From: Thermoanaerobaculum sp.
Lineage (GTDB): Bacteria; Acidobacteriota; Thermoanaerobaculia; Multivoradales; UBA5704
Direction of reading: 5' to 3'
DNA length: 64,000 bases
NCBI GenBank assembly: GCA_021154885.1
Contig: JAJKHS010000025.1
Location: 20,001 to 84,000 of the forward strand
The translations under genes were made by a program, and so were the position numbers. This document shows, in pieces, positions 26,609-36,485 of this stretch (position 1 is its first letter; every line of letters begins with the position of its first letter). The notes beneath the pieces were generated by a model. That model was not told the DNA's origin, did no database searches, and worked only from the letters and a program-made list of their open reading frames with translations.

Positions 26609-28354
26609 ATGCGCAAGCCCGCCCTCCTCCTGGCCCTCGGGCTCGCCTGCCTCGCCCCGGCGCTCCACGCCGCGGTGTTCGGGGCGAAGCCCAAGGTCAA
26701 AGTCGAGATCGAGGGGGTGTCGCGCAAGCTGGCGCAGAACATCCACTCGTCGCTGAGCCTGGAGCAGGCGGAGAAGGACGAGCTCGACGAGCCGCACATC
26801 CGCCGCCTCCACGCCGCGGCACCCGGCGAGATCGAGGAGGCCCTCCAGCCCTTCGGCTACTACCGGCCGCGCGTCCGCTCCGAGCTGCGCCAGGAGAAGG
26901 ACCAGTGGATCGCGCGCTACGAGGTGGACGCCGGGCCGCCGGTGAAAATCGCCAGCGTCGACCTGAAGATCGCCGGCGCCGGGGCGGACGACCCGCGGTT
27001 CCGAGAGGTCGCCGCCGCGTTCCCCCTGCGCCAGGGGGAGGTCCTCTACCACCCGGACTGGGAGAAGGGCAAGAAGGCCTTCGAGGACCTCGCGGCCGAG
27101 GAGGGCTACCTCGACGCCGCCTTCCAGGAGAACGAGGTACGGGTGAGCCTGGAGCGCTATCAGGCCGACGTCGTCCTGCATTACAACACCGGTCCCCGCT
27201 ACCGCTTCGGCGAGGTGCGCTTCCACCAGGACGTGCTCAACCCCGACCTGCTCAAGGGGTACGTGAAGTTCAAGCGCGGCGATCCCCTGGACGTCAACCG
27301 GGTGCTCGAGCTCCAGAGCGCCCTCTCCGACAGCCCCTACTGGGGGCGCGTCGAGGTGGTGACCCGGCAGGACGAGGCCCAGGGGCTGGAGGTGCCCGTC
27401 GACGTGAACCTGGCTCCCAGCAAGCCCATGCGCTTCTCGGGCGGCCTGGGCTACGGCACCGACACCGGCCCCCGCGCCCGCGGGGTCTGGGAGCTGCGGC
27501 GCCTCAACAGCCGGGGACACCGCGCCGAGGTCGACCTCACCGCCTCGGCCATCGAGCAGGGCTTCAAGACGAGCTACTTCATTCCGGGCGCTTATCCGCG
27601 TACCGACGTCCTCTCCCTGAACGCCGCCTACGACCGGCAGGACACCAACTCCAGCCGCAGCGACAGCGGCCTGCTGGGCACCACCCTCACCCAGTCGCGG
27701 CACGGCTGGCGCGAGGCGTACTCGCTCAATTTCCAGCGCGAGAAGTTCACCGTCGGCCTCGACAAGGGGACGTCGAACCTCCTGGTGCCCGGCGCGAGCC
27801 TCGAGCGGGTGAAGGCCGACGACCGGATCGACACCACCAACGGCTACCGCGCGCGCCTCTCGCTTCAGGGCGCCTCGCCGCTCTCCGACACCTCGTTCGT
27901 GCAGGGCGAGATCGACGCCAAGGTCATCCGCACCCTGGGCGACCGCAACCGGCTCATCGCCCGTACCCAGGTGGGCTACACCGACACCAACGACTTCCGC
28001 GCGCTGCCGCCGCGGTTCCGCTTCTTCGCCGGCGGCGACCAGAGCGTGCGGGGCTTCTCCTATCAGTCGCTGGGGCGCAAGGACGAGGCGGGCAACACCA
28101 TCGGCGGCGAGGCCCTGGTGGTGGGGAGCCTGGAGTACGAGCGCCGCTTCTTCGCGAAGTGGGGCGCCGCCGTCTTCTACGACACCGGCAACGCCTCGCA
28201 ATCCTTCAGCGGCCTGGGCACCCTCGCCCGCGGCGCCGGGTTCGGCGTGCGCTGGCGCTCGCCCATCGGCCCCATCCGTGCCGACGTGGCCTGGGCGCTC
28301 TCCGAGCCCGGCCATCCCATTCGTTTCCACTTGAATATTGGACCGGACCTGTGA
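26609..28354 (+). CDS. tamA: Outer-membrane translocation/assembly protein TamA
   Basis: BamA/Omp85-family protein of 581 residues with signal peptide (LLLALGLACLAPALHA). Three POTRA-like domains span about 25-255 (VKVEIEGVSRKLAQNI, VKIASVDLKIAG, YRFGEVRFHQ). The C-terminal barrel contains the lid-loop motif VRGFSYQSLG and ends with FHLNIGPDL. TamA with TamB supports assembly of some outer-membrane proteins and phospholipid transport. The next gene starts with GTG overlapping its stop by 4 nt. Confidence 0.95.
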   Translation: MRKPALLLALGLACLAPALHAAVFGAKPKVKVEIEGVSRKLAQNIHSSLSLEQAEKDELDEPHIRRLHAAAPGEIEEALQPFGYYRPRVRSELRQEKDQWIARYEVDAGPPVKIASVDLKIAGAGADDPRFREVAAAFPLRQGEVLYHPDWEKGKKAFEDLAAEEGYLDAAFQENEVRVSLERYQADVVLHYNTGPRYRFGEVRFHQDVLNPDLLKGYVKFKRGDPLDVNRVLELQSALSDSPYWGRVEVVTRQDEAQGLEVPVDVNLAPSKPMRFSGGLGYGTDTGPRARGVWELRRLNSRGHRAEVDLTASAIEQGFKTSYFIPGAYPRTDVLSLNAAYDRQDTNSSRSDSGLLGTTLTQSRHGWREAYSLNFQREKFTVGLDKGTSNLLVPGASLERVKADDRIDTTNGYRARLSLQGASPLSDTSFVQGEIDAKVIRTLGDRNRLIARTQVGYTDTNDFRALPPRFRFFAGGDQSVRGFSYQSLGRKDEAGNTIGGEALVVGSLEYERRFFAKWGAAVFYDTGNASQSFSGLGTLARGAGFGVRWRSPIGPIRADVAWALSEPGHPIRFHLNIGPDL

Positions 28355-31300
28355 ACAGCCCCGAGATCCCCGCAACGCCATCCCCGGCCCCCGCGCCTCC
28401 TCCGCCCAAGAAGCGCCGCCGCGTCCTGCGCTGGACGCTCGGCCTGCTCCTCACCCTCGTCGTCCTGCTGATCCTCGTGGTCGCCGGGGCCTGGTATGCG
28501 GTCTCCACCGAGCGGGGGACCCGCGTTCTCCTCGGCCGCGTGGAGGGCATGCTCGGCGGCAAGCTGACGGTGGGCGCCCAGCGCGGCCCCCTCACCGGCC
28601 CGCTGGACCTGCGCGACGTCCATTACAAGACGGACACCCTGGACGCGCGCATCGCCCACGTCGCCCTGGCCTGGCACCTCGGCAAGCTGCGGAGCCGCCA
28701 GCTCGACGTCGAGAGCCTGCACGCCGAGGGCATCCGCATCGTCCTGCCGCCCACCAAGACGGACACCAGCAACGGCCGCCTGGTGGACATCCACCTGCCG
28801 GTCAACATCATCGTGCGCGACGCGTTGATCCGCGACGTCGAGATCCGCCACACGAGCCCGCCGGGGCAACCGGTCCAGCCTCCCTTCCGACTGGACCAGA
28901 TCGCCCTCGACGCCCAGAGCGAACGCCTGCGCGACGTCCTCCACGTGCACAGCCTGCGGGTGGACGGCCCCACCTTCCGGCTGCGGGCCGGCGGGGACGT
29001 GACACCTGTCGGCGACTACGCTCTGAACCTCCAGGCCGAGGCCACCTACAACGCGCCCCAGGTCCCGCCCGTCGTGGCCGTGGGGACGTTTCGCGGCAGC
29101 CTGGAGAAGCTCGGGGTGGACGTGCGCCTGAGCCGGCCGTTCGCGGCCGAGGTGAATGGCGACGTGCTCACCCCGATGCGCGAGGTGGGGCTCGACCTCG
29201 CCGCCCACGCGAAGAACGTGGAGACGAAGGCGATCAACCCCGCCTGGCCCGTCGCCCGGCTGGCGGAGGGGAACGTCAAGATCAAGGGCAAGCTCAACGA
29301 CTTCATCTCCGAGGGCAAGGTGGCCGGCTTCTACCAGGACCTGGGCTCCGGCGTCGCCACCTACCGGCTCGCCCGCCGCGGCACCGACTACTATTTCGAA
29401 TCCTTGAACGTGAAGGCCGCGAACGGCTCCGACCTGACGGCCAAGGGCACGGTCGGCACCGCCAAAAAGGAGCTGGACCTCGACGTGGTGGCCGACTGGC
29501 GCCGCCTCGCCTGGCCGCTCCAAGGCGCGCCGGTGGTGGTGAGCCGCCAGGGCGACGCCAAGCTCCGGGGGACGCTGGCCGACTACCGGGCGGACCTGAA
29601 CGCCGACCTCGCCGGCCCCGGCATCCCGCCGGGCCGCTGGGCCCTCTCCGGCCGCGGCGACCTGGAGAAGATGACCCTCCGCTCCCTTCAGGGTGACGTG
29701 CTGCGCGGCCGTCTCGCCGCCGTGGGCACCGTCGCCTGGAAGCCGCAGGTGGCCTGGCGCCTCAAGGTGAACGGCACCGACATCGATCCGAGCACCCTGT
29801 CCCCCCAGTTCCCGGGCCGCGTCAGCTTCGCCGCCACCAGCGACGGCACCCTGCGCAACGGCGGCCCCTACGGCCGGGTGGACGTGACGGACCTCGGCGG
29901 CAACCTCCACGGCAACCCCGTGGCCGGCGCCGTCCACCTCGAGCTGGCGGGCGACCGCTACGGCCTGCCGCGCCTCGACCTGCGCTCCGGCTCGGCCCGC
30001 CTCACCGCCGCCGGCAGCTTCTCCAAGACCGCCGGCAACCTCGACTGGCGGCTCGAAGCCCCCAACCTGGGCGAGGCCCTGGCGCAGGCCGCCGGCGCCG
30101 TCACCCTCCAGGGGAACGTCTCGGGACCGTGGAAGTCCCCCCACGTCCGCGCCCAGGGGACCGGCCAGTCGCTGGTCTACCAGACCTACAACGCCGCGAC
30201 CCTGGCCCTCAACGCCGACGTCGACCTGGCGAACCAGGGCCCGGTCCTCCTCGACTTGAACGCCACCAACGTCGGCGCCGGCGGCGGCCACTACGACTCC
30301 ATCGTCGTGAACGGCCAGGGAACCCAGCGCAGCCACACGGTGACCCTGGCCGTGCGGCAACAGACCGGGAGCCTCGACTTGGCGCTGGCCGGCGGCCTCC
30401 AAGGCACCACAACGTGGAACGGTCAGATCCAGCGCCTCGACCTGCGCAACCCGCAGACCGGAAACTGGTCGCTCGCCGGCCCGGCGGGCCTCACGGCCGG
30501 CACCACGGCCGCCGCCCTGCGCAACTTCTGCTGGACCTCCGGCAACGCGCGCCTCTGCGCCGACGGCCAGTGGAGCAAGGCCGGCCCGTGGAACGCTGCG
30601 GGGACGATCGCGGACCTGCCGTTCTCCCTCTTCAAGCCATTCCTGCCCCCCGACCTCGCGATCACGGGCGGCGTCAACGGCACCTTCCGCGGCCAGAGCG
30701 CGCCCAACGGCTTCGTCACCGCCAACGTCGACCTGCGGCCCGGTCCCGGAGAGGTGCGCTACCCCCTGAAGACGGGCGAGACGGCCCGCATCCGCTTCGA
30801 CCAGGGCGCGGTGACGCTGACTGCCGGCCAGGACGGCCTCGCCGGGCACGCGGTGCTCAACTTCCCGGACACCGGCAAGGTCGACGGCACCCTCCGCCTC
30901 CCCCAGTACAACGCCTTCGGCCTCCCCCTGAAGCAGCAGACCGTGGGCGGGCACGTCGTCGCCAACTTCACCAACCTCGGGCTGGTGGAGGCCTTCGTGC
31001 CCGACCTCGAGGACCCCAAGGGCACGCTGGACGCCGACCTCACCCTCGCCGGCACGGTGGCCGTGCCGAAGGCCGTGGGCGCCGTCCAGTTGCGGGGCGG
31101 CCAGGTGGACGTGCCACAGCTCAGCCTCCAGGTGCGGCAGATCGAGGTGGCGGCGAAGAGCGACGGCCAGGGGGTCCTCCAGGTCAACGGCTCGGCCGCG
31201 TCCGGCGGCGGCACGGTGACGATCGCGGGCGCCGTCCCCCTGGATCAGCGGCCGGCCGAGCTCACCGTCGAGGGCCGCCGCTTCCTCGCCTCCAATTCCA

Positions 31301-32316
31301 AGGAGGCGAAGGTGTTCGTCACCCCGCACCTGAAGATCGCCATGCAGTCTCCGCGGGTCGACGTCACCGGCGACGTGGACGTCCCCGAGGCCGCGATCGG
31401 CGAGCAGAAGAAGAAACGCGCCGCCATTCAGCCGTCCAAGGACGTCGTGATCGTCCCCCCCTCCGAGCAGCGGACGGCCGCCGTGGCCAATAAGAAGCTC
31501 CAGCTCTACGCCCGCGTGCGCGTCGTCCTGGGAGAGAAGGTGACGGTGGCCACCTCCGGCTTCACCGGCAAACCTTACGGCAGCCTCCTGGTCATCGAGC
31601 AGCCGGACAAGCCCACCACCGCCGTGGGCGAGCTCCAGATCGCGGATGGCGTCTACAAGGCTTACGGCCAGGACCTCACCCTCGACCACGGCCGGCTCCT
31701 CTTCGCCGGCGGTCCGGTCGACAACCCCGGGCTCGACCTCCAGGCCTACCGCACGGCCACGGACGGGACGGTCGCCGGCGTCATCGTCAAAGGCACCCTC
31801 AAGTCACCCCAGGCGACCCTCTACTCCACCCCTCCCATGGGCCAGAGCGACGCCCTCGCCTATCTCCTCCTGGGCCACCCTCTGAGCCAGAGCACGCCGC
31901 AGGAAGGGAGCCTGGTGGCCAACGCCGCGACCTCGCTGGGGCTGAAGGGCGGCAACCTGCTCGCCAAGAAGATCGCCTCCCGTTTCGGCCTGGAAGAGGC
32001 GCGCATCGAGAGCACGGGTGGACTCCAGGAGTCGTCGCTGGTGGTGGGCAAGTACCTATCTCCCCGCCTTTACGTGAACTACGGCATCGGCCTCTTCCAG
32101 CCCATCAGCACCTTCCGCATCCGCTACATCCTCGGCCGGACCTGGACCCTCCAGGCCGAGCAGGGCACGGGCACCTCGGCCGACTTCCTCTACGAGATCG
32201 AGCGCGGCAAGGGGCTGGCCACCCCCAAGCCCGGCCGCGGCGACCCGAAGCAGCCGGTGAAGCTGCCGCCGACGGACAACCAGACGGCGGGGACGGGCTC
32301 GAACGGGGGGGTGTAG
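28351..32316 (+). CDS. tamB: TamB, inner-membrane-anchored AsmA-like bridge protein
   Basis: Large periplasmic beta-rich protein, 1,321 residues from the GTG at 28351 that overlaps the tamA stop (GTGA). A proline-rich cytoplasmic start and KKRRR precede an inner-membrane anchor (WTLGLLLTLVVLLILVVAG, about 28-46). A long repetitive beta-taco body follows, ending in the DUF490 domain near the C-terminus (DALAYLLLGHPLSQ, FGLEEARIES, GKYLSPRLYVNYGIGLF, LRAEQGTGTSADFLYE-like end). TamB bridges the inner membrane to TamA. The track ORF beginning at 26905 is an in-frame extension through tamA in another reading frame. Confidence 0.95.
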   Translation: MNSPEIPATPSPAPAPPPPKKRRRVLRWTLGLLLTLVVLLILVVAGAWYAVSTERGTRVLLGRVEGMLGGKLTVGAQRGPLTGPLDLRDVHYKTDTLDARIAHVALAWHLGKLRSRQLDVESLHAEGIRIVLPPTKTDTSNGRLVDIHLPVNIIVRDALIRDVEIRHTSPPGQPVQPPFRLDQIALDAQSERLRDVLHVHSLRVDGPTFRLRAGGDVTPVGDYALNLQAEATYNAPQVPPVVAVGTFRGSLEKLGVDVRLSRPFAAEVNGDVLTPMREVGLDLAAHAKNVETKAINPAWPVARLAEGNVKIKGKLNDFISEGKVAGFYQDLGSGVATYRLARRGTDYYFESLNVKAANGSDLTAKGTVGTAKKELDLDVVADWRRLAWPLQGAPVVVSRQGDAKLRGTLADYRADLNADLAGPGIPPGRWALSGRGDLEKMTLRSLQGDVLRGRLAAVGTVAWKPQVAWRLKVNGTDIDPSTLSPQFPGRVSFAATSDGTLRNGGPYGRVDVTDLGGNLHGNPVAGAVHLELAGDRYGLPRLDLRSGSARLTAAGSFSKTAGNLDWRLEAPNLGEALAQAAGAVTLQGNVSGPWKSPHVRAQGTGQSLVYQTYNAATLALNADVDLANQGPVLLDLNATNVGAGGGHYDSIVVNGQGTQRSHTVTLAVRQQTGSLDLALAGGLQGTTTWNGQIQRLDLRNPQTGNWSLAGPAGLTAGTTAAALRNFCWTSGNARLCADGQWSKAGPWNAAGTIADLPFSLFKPFLPPDLAITGGVNGTFRGQSAPNGFVTANVDLRPGPGEVRYPLKTGETARIRFDQGAVTLTAGQDGLAGHAVLNFPDTGKVDGTLRLPQYNAFGLPLKQQTVGGHVVANFTNLGLVEAFVPDLEDPKGTLDADLTLAGTVAVPKAVGAVQLRGGQVDVPQLSLQVRQIEVAAKSDGQGVLQVNGSAASGGGTVTIAGAVPLDQRPAELTVEGRRFLASNSKEAKVFVTPHLKIAMQSPRVDVTGDVDVPEAAIGEQKKKRAAIQPSKDVVIVPPSEQRTAAVANKKLQLYARVRVVLGEKVTVATSGFTGKPYGSLLVIEQPDKPTTAVGELQIADGVYKAYGQDLTLDHGRLLFAGGPVDNPGLDLQAYRTATDGTVAGVIVKGTLKSPQATLYSTPPMGQSDALAYLLLGHPLSQSTPQEGSLVANAATSLGLKGGNLLAKKIASRFGLEEARIESTGGLQESSLVVGKYLSPRLYVNYGIGLFQPISTFRIRYILGRTWTLQAEQGTGTSADFLYEIERGKGLATPKPGRGDPKQPVKLPPTDNQTAGTGSNGGV

Positions 32317-32320
32317 AAAT

Positions 32321-32839
32321 TCAAACCCCCATCGCCGCGAGCCTTTCCGACATCCGCCTCACATGCGTCCCCCGCCAGTAGACCCTCCCGCAGGCGGGGC
32401 AGACGCGGAATTCGGTCTGGGTGCGGGCCACCCAGGGCGGAACGCGGGCGCGGGCGGCGTCCGGAGCGAGCGGCTCCAGCGGGGCGTTGCAGCGCAGGCA
32501 GCGGCCGAGGAGGCGGGCGGGGTCGGGGCGCAGGCCGAGGTCGTCCAGCACTTGGCGCACCTGCTCGTCCACCACGTCGGAGCGGATCAGCAGGTGATTG
32601 CGGGCGAGGCGGCGCTCGGTGAGGCGGCGGTCGCGGGTGAGGATCGTCCGCCCCTCGGCGTGGGCGCGCGCCACCAGCTCGGGATCCTCCAGTCCGGGAT
32701 CGTAGGCGGTGTCGAGGTCGAGGACGCGGAGCCAGCGGGCGAGGGCGCCCAGCATGGCGTCGGCGAAGAGCCTGGGGCTGGAGAGCGAAAAGCCCGGCGG
32801 ACGCCGGGCCTGGGAGTCGTCTTCAGGTTGGTAGCGCAT
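32321..32839 (-). CDS. Mut7-C RNase-like PIN domain protein, start inside tRNA-Glu
   Basis: Mut7-C domain: a PIN-like nuclease region (LFADAMLGALARWLRVLDLDTAYD, TILTRDRRL) and a zinc ribbon (RCLRCNAPLE, FRVCPACGRVYWRGTH) with two CxxC pairs. The only start codon upstream of the catalytic Asp of FADAM is the ATG at 32839, which lies in the 3' end of the tRNA-Glu gene (11-nt overlap), with the tRNA's own terminator lying in codons 11-17. The next ATG (32755) would lose the catalytic Asp. Either translation truly begins in the tRNA locus, or an unusual start is used. 172 residues as drawn. Confidence 0.8.
   Translation of the reverse strand: MRYQPEDDSQARRPPGFSLSSPRLFADAMLGALARWLRVLDLDTAYDPGLEDPELVARAHAEGRTILTRDRRLTERRLARNHLLIRSDVVDEQVRQVLDDLGLRPDPARLLGRCLRCNAPLEPLAPDAARARVPPWVARTQTEFRVCPACGRVYWRGTHVRRMSERLAAMGV
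32788..32809 (-). terminator. Intrinsic terminator of tRNA-Glu
   Basis: Minus-strand stem GCCCGGC-GTCC-GCCGGGC followed by TTTT, 20 bp downstream of the tRNA 3' end. It overlaps the first codons of the Mut7-C ORF as drawn. Confidence 0.75.
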
Positions 32840-32904
32840 ACGGGATTCGAACCCGTGTTACCGGCGTGAGAGGCCGGCGTCCTGGACCCCTAGACGAATG
32901 CGCC
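32829..32904 (-). tRNA. tRNA-Glu (CTC)
   Basis: Read on the minus strand it begins GGCGCATTCGTCTAGGGG, with the anticodon loop CTCTCAC giving anticodon CTC, the T-arm GGTTCGAATCC and a 3' ACCA encoded in the genome. The D-arm start TCGTCTAG is typical of tRNA-Glu. 76 nt. The first acceptor pair would be a G-U wobble. No second tRNA is near. Confidence 0.95.
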
Positions 32905-33079
32905 ACATGTCCAATGAACCTGCCATCGGACCCGCGAAGGGTAACACAGACCGCAGGGTCAGACAACCCGGCGTGGGGGGAGCGTATTCCGCTTTGGACC
33001 GGGGCAGACACCCTTTTGTAGTAGGGTAGTCGATTCTCGGCGGACCGCCCGGCGGCGGCCCTCCGGAGGAGGCAAGCGT

Positions 33080-34753
<1,674 letters not shown>

Positions 34754-34763
34754 GGCGCGGCCT

Positions 34764-35250
34764 CTACGAGGACGTCTGCCACTCACCAAAGATCGAGCTG
34801 ATCAGGTTCTCGTCCACATAGAAATTCGTACCGCGCAAGCGCGCCAGAACTTCTGGGACGTCGACCAATCCTCTTTCGGCTGCTGTGCGAAGAATTCCCA
34901 ACGTGCCGGTCACTCGCAGACTCCGTCGGCGGGCCTCGGCTCGCCCTGAGAGCTCGTCAATCAGGAGCAGATCCGCTCCCAGGAGATGCGCGAGCGCAAT
35001 CGCCTCCCGCTCGCCGAGATCGAGCTCGTCGGTGACGAGATCGAGTTGGTCGGGAGGGACCGACTGAGCTCGAAACCCAGGCAGGAGGCTTGGAAATCCA
35101 ATCCCTCACAGGTTGGGGCGCCTTACTGGCGGTCAATTCCCAGAGAACGGCTTCAGGCACGATGACCTGACCGTAGAAGCGAGACAGAAGCTCCGTCTGC
35201 TCCAGAAGAATGAGGTAATGAAGTGGCCCGCTGTCCGCGACAACGATCAT
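34764..35250 (-). pseudogene. DUF3368 PIN-type toxin, frameshifted
   Basis: N-terminal part starts MIVVADSGPLHYLILLEQTE and runs to about 35073 (SKPPAW). The continuation in the next frame is LDLVTDELDLGEREAIALAH, then LLLIDELSGRAEARR, RVTGTLGILRTAAERGL and FYVDENLISSIFGEW, exactly the DUF3368 C-terminal half. A single extra G in the run TGGGTTTCG breaks the frame. It overlaps the antitoxin stop by 1 nt (TGATG), as in UPF0175/DUF3368 modules. The product should be inactive unless the base is a sequencing error. Confidence 0.8.
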
Positions 35251-35522
35251 CAGCCAGGAAGGATTCCGAGACTCCGGTGAGAGGCGAGATCTTCTTCCAG
35301 ATCGGCTTGCGTGTAGTGAAGTGGAACCTTGTGCTCCTTCAACAGCGCATGGACCTCGAACCGTGTCTCCAACCCGAGCAGGCGCCTGACCTGCGTCTCG
35401 GTCAAAGCGCCCGTCCTATAGCCCTCCACGGCAATAGTCTCCAGGGCGTGGCGCGACACGTTCCCCCACTGCCCTTGAAGGGATTCGGAGATGTCTTCCG
35501 GCAGGCTGATGGTGACCTCCAT
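35250..35522 (-). CDS. UPF0175 family antitoxin
   Basis: 90-residue antitoxin upstream of the DUF3368 toxin. It starts MEVTISLPEDISESLQGQWG and contains the family motif HALETIAVEGYRTGALTETQVRRLLGLETRFEVHALLKEH, a helix-turn-helix-like core. Together with the toxin it forms a type II pair of the VapBC kind, in which the antitoxin binds DNA and neutralises the RNase. It remains intact while the toxin is broken. Confidence 0.87.
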   Translation of the reverse strand: MEVTISLPEDISESLQGQWGNVSRHALETIAVEGYRTGALTETQVRRLLGLETRFEVHALLKEHKVPLHYTQADLEEDLASHRSLGILPG

Positions 35523-35630
35523 GGCGCGAGTCCTCGATCAGTTCGATTCTAGACTACATCAAGAAGGAGCCGGCGCGGGCCTAGTCGCTCTGTTCGGCGC
35601 CCCACGAGCGCCAACTCGCCGTCACGGTGA

Positions 35631-35973
35631 AAGAGGAGCGCTACGCCTCGGGAGTTGGCCCGGCGGTACCCGGACAAGCTGCGGATCGTCCACACACTAT
35701 CCCGGGAAGCCCGGGAAGCCCACGTGCAACGCCCCGCCTCCGGAGCGGCGGAAGTCCGCCACGGCCGTGTCAACGAGGCGCTGATCCGCGAATTCATCCC
35801 CGACCCCACCGCCGTCGAGGTCTACGCCTGCGGCCCGGGGTGGGAAAGTTCGAGCGCCAGGCGGCCAGAGAGAAGGGCGAAGAGCCCGCGCCCCGTTCCT
35901 GGAGACCACCCTCGAAGCCTTGGAGAGCCTCGGCGTGCCGGACGAAAGGATTCATCGGGAGAGCTACGGCTGA
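35631..35973 (+). pseudogene. Remnant of an FAD/NAD(P)-binding oxidoreductase C-terminus
   Basis: Three frames together read as one protein end: RELARRYPDKLRIVHTLSRE and VNEALIREFIPDPTAVEVYACGP in frame one, KFERQAAREKGEEPAPR in frame two and FLETTLEALESLGVPDERIHRESYG followed by a stop in frame three. At least two frameshifts and no N-terminus mean it is decayed. The pattern is that of ferredoxin-NADP reductase-type electron transfer modules. Nothing else was seen from 35523 to 35630. Confidence 0.6.
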
Positions 35974-36103
35974 GCCGGGGCGGCCCACGCCTCGCTTCGC
36001 TTGCGACACGACGCGGGTCCGCACGACAAGACCCGGGAACTGGACGACGCACGCTGGGAATTCCCTCCCGCCGATCCCGGTCTGCGCGACGGCGACCACG
36101 ATC

Positions 36104-36323
36104 CCTCCGCCGGGCTTCGCGAGGCGCCACACAAAAACGGCGGAGCGCATCATGGGCCTCGCCGATTGCGTCACAGGCTTCGCGAGGCGCATCATTCGCC
36201 CCGCGAAGCCCATCATTGGCTCGGCGAGCCCCGTGTCGCAATCCGCGAGGCCTGTGATGCGCCCGGCAAAACCCATGATGCGCCTCGCCAGGCGCGTGTC
36301 GCGCCTCGCGAGGCCTGTGAGAG
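36104..36323. repeat. Degenerate 21-bp tandem repeat array, about 10 units
   Basis: Head-to-tail units with consensus close to CGCATCATGCGCCTCGCGAGG; examples are CGCATCATTCGCCCCGCGAAG, CCCATGATGCGCCTCGCCAGG and CGCGTGTCGCGCCTCGCGAGG. The 21-bp period makes a heptapeptide repeat in every frame (for example RIMGLAD, RIIRPAK on plus; RIMGFAG, RITGLAD on minus), but no start, ribosome-binding site or domain supports a gene. It sits between the decayed oxidoreductase and the TIR-nSTAND gene's 3' end. Confidence 0.85.
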
Positions 36324-36485
36324 GGTGTTTGGAAAGTTCGCCTCCCAGGCGCAGGCGCTGCGCCGCCGGCCCGTTCGGCCCAACGGGCCGGGAGAGCTGA
36401 GCCCAGGGCTGAGGCCGCAGGCCGATGCCCTGGGTGGAGGCATGACAACGCGGTGCGGACTGAAAGCCGGGGACGCGGCGTCGCC
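36324..36485. repeat. Nested hairpin segment downstream of TIR-nSTAND gene
   Basis: Contains GGCCCGTT-CGGCCC-AACGGGCC and a nested hairpin CCCAGGGC-TGA-GGCC-GCA-GGCC-GAT-GCCCTGGG. This kind of compact palindrome is often found dispersed in intergenic DNA of Acidobacteria and Planctomycetes. It may act as a terminator for the minus-strand gene ending at 36486. The overlapping track ORFs are shadows. Confidence 0.5.

Noticed and set aside
26905-28350. N-terminal half of the 1803-residue plus-strand ORF
   Set aside because: Runs through tamA in another frame; TamB homology starts at the GTG at 28351.
28177-31689. 1170-residue minus-strand ORF
   Set aside because: Antisense shadow of tamB; no domain signature.
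35627-36400. 257-residue plus-strand ORF and overlapping ORFs
   Set aside because: Fusion of oxidoreductase remnant and tandem repeats in mixed frames.
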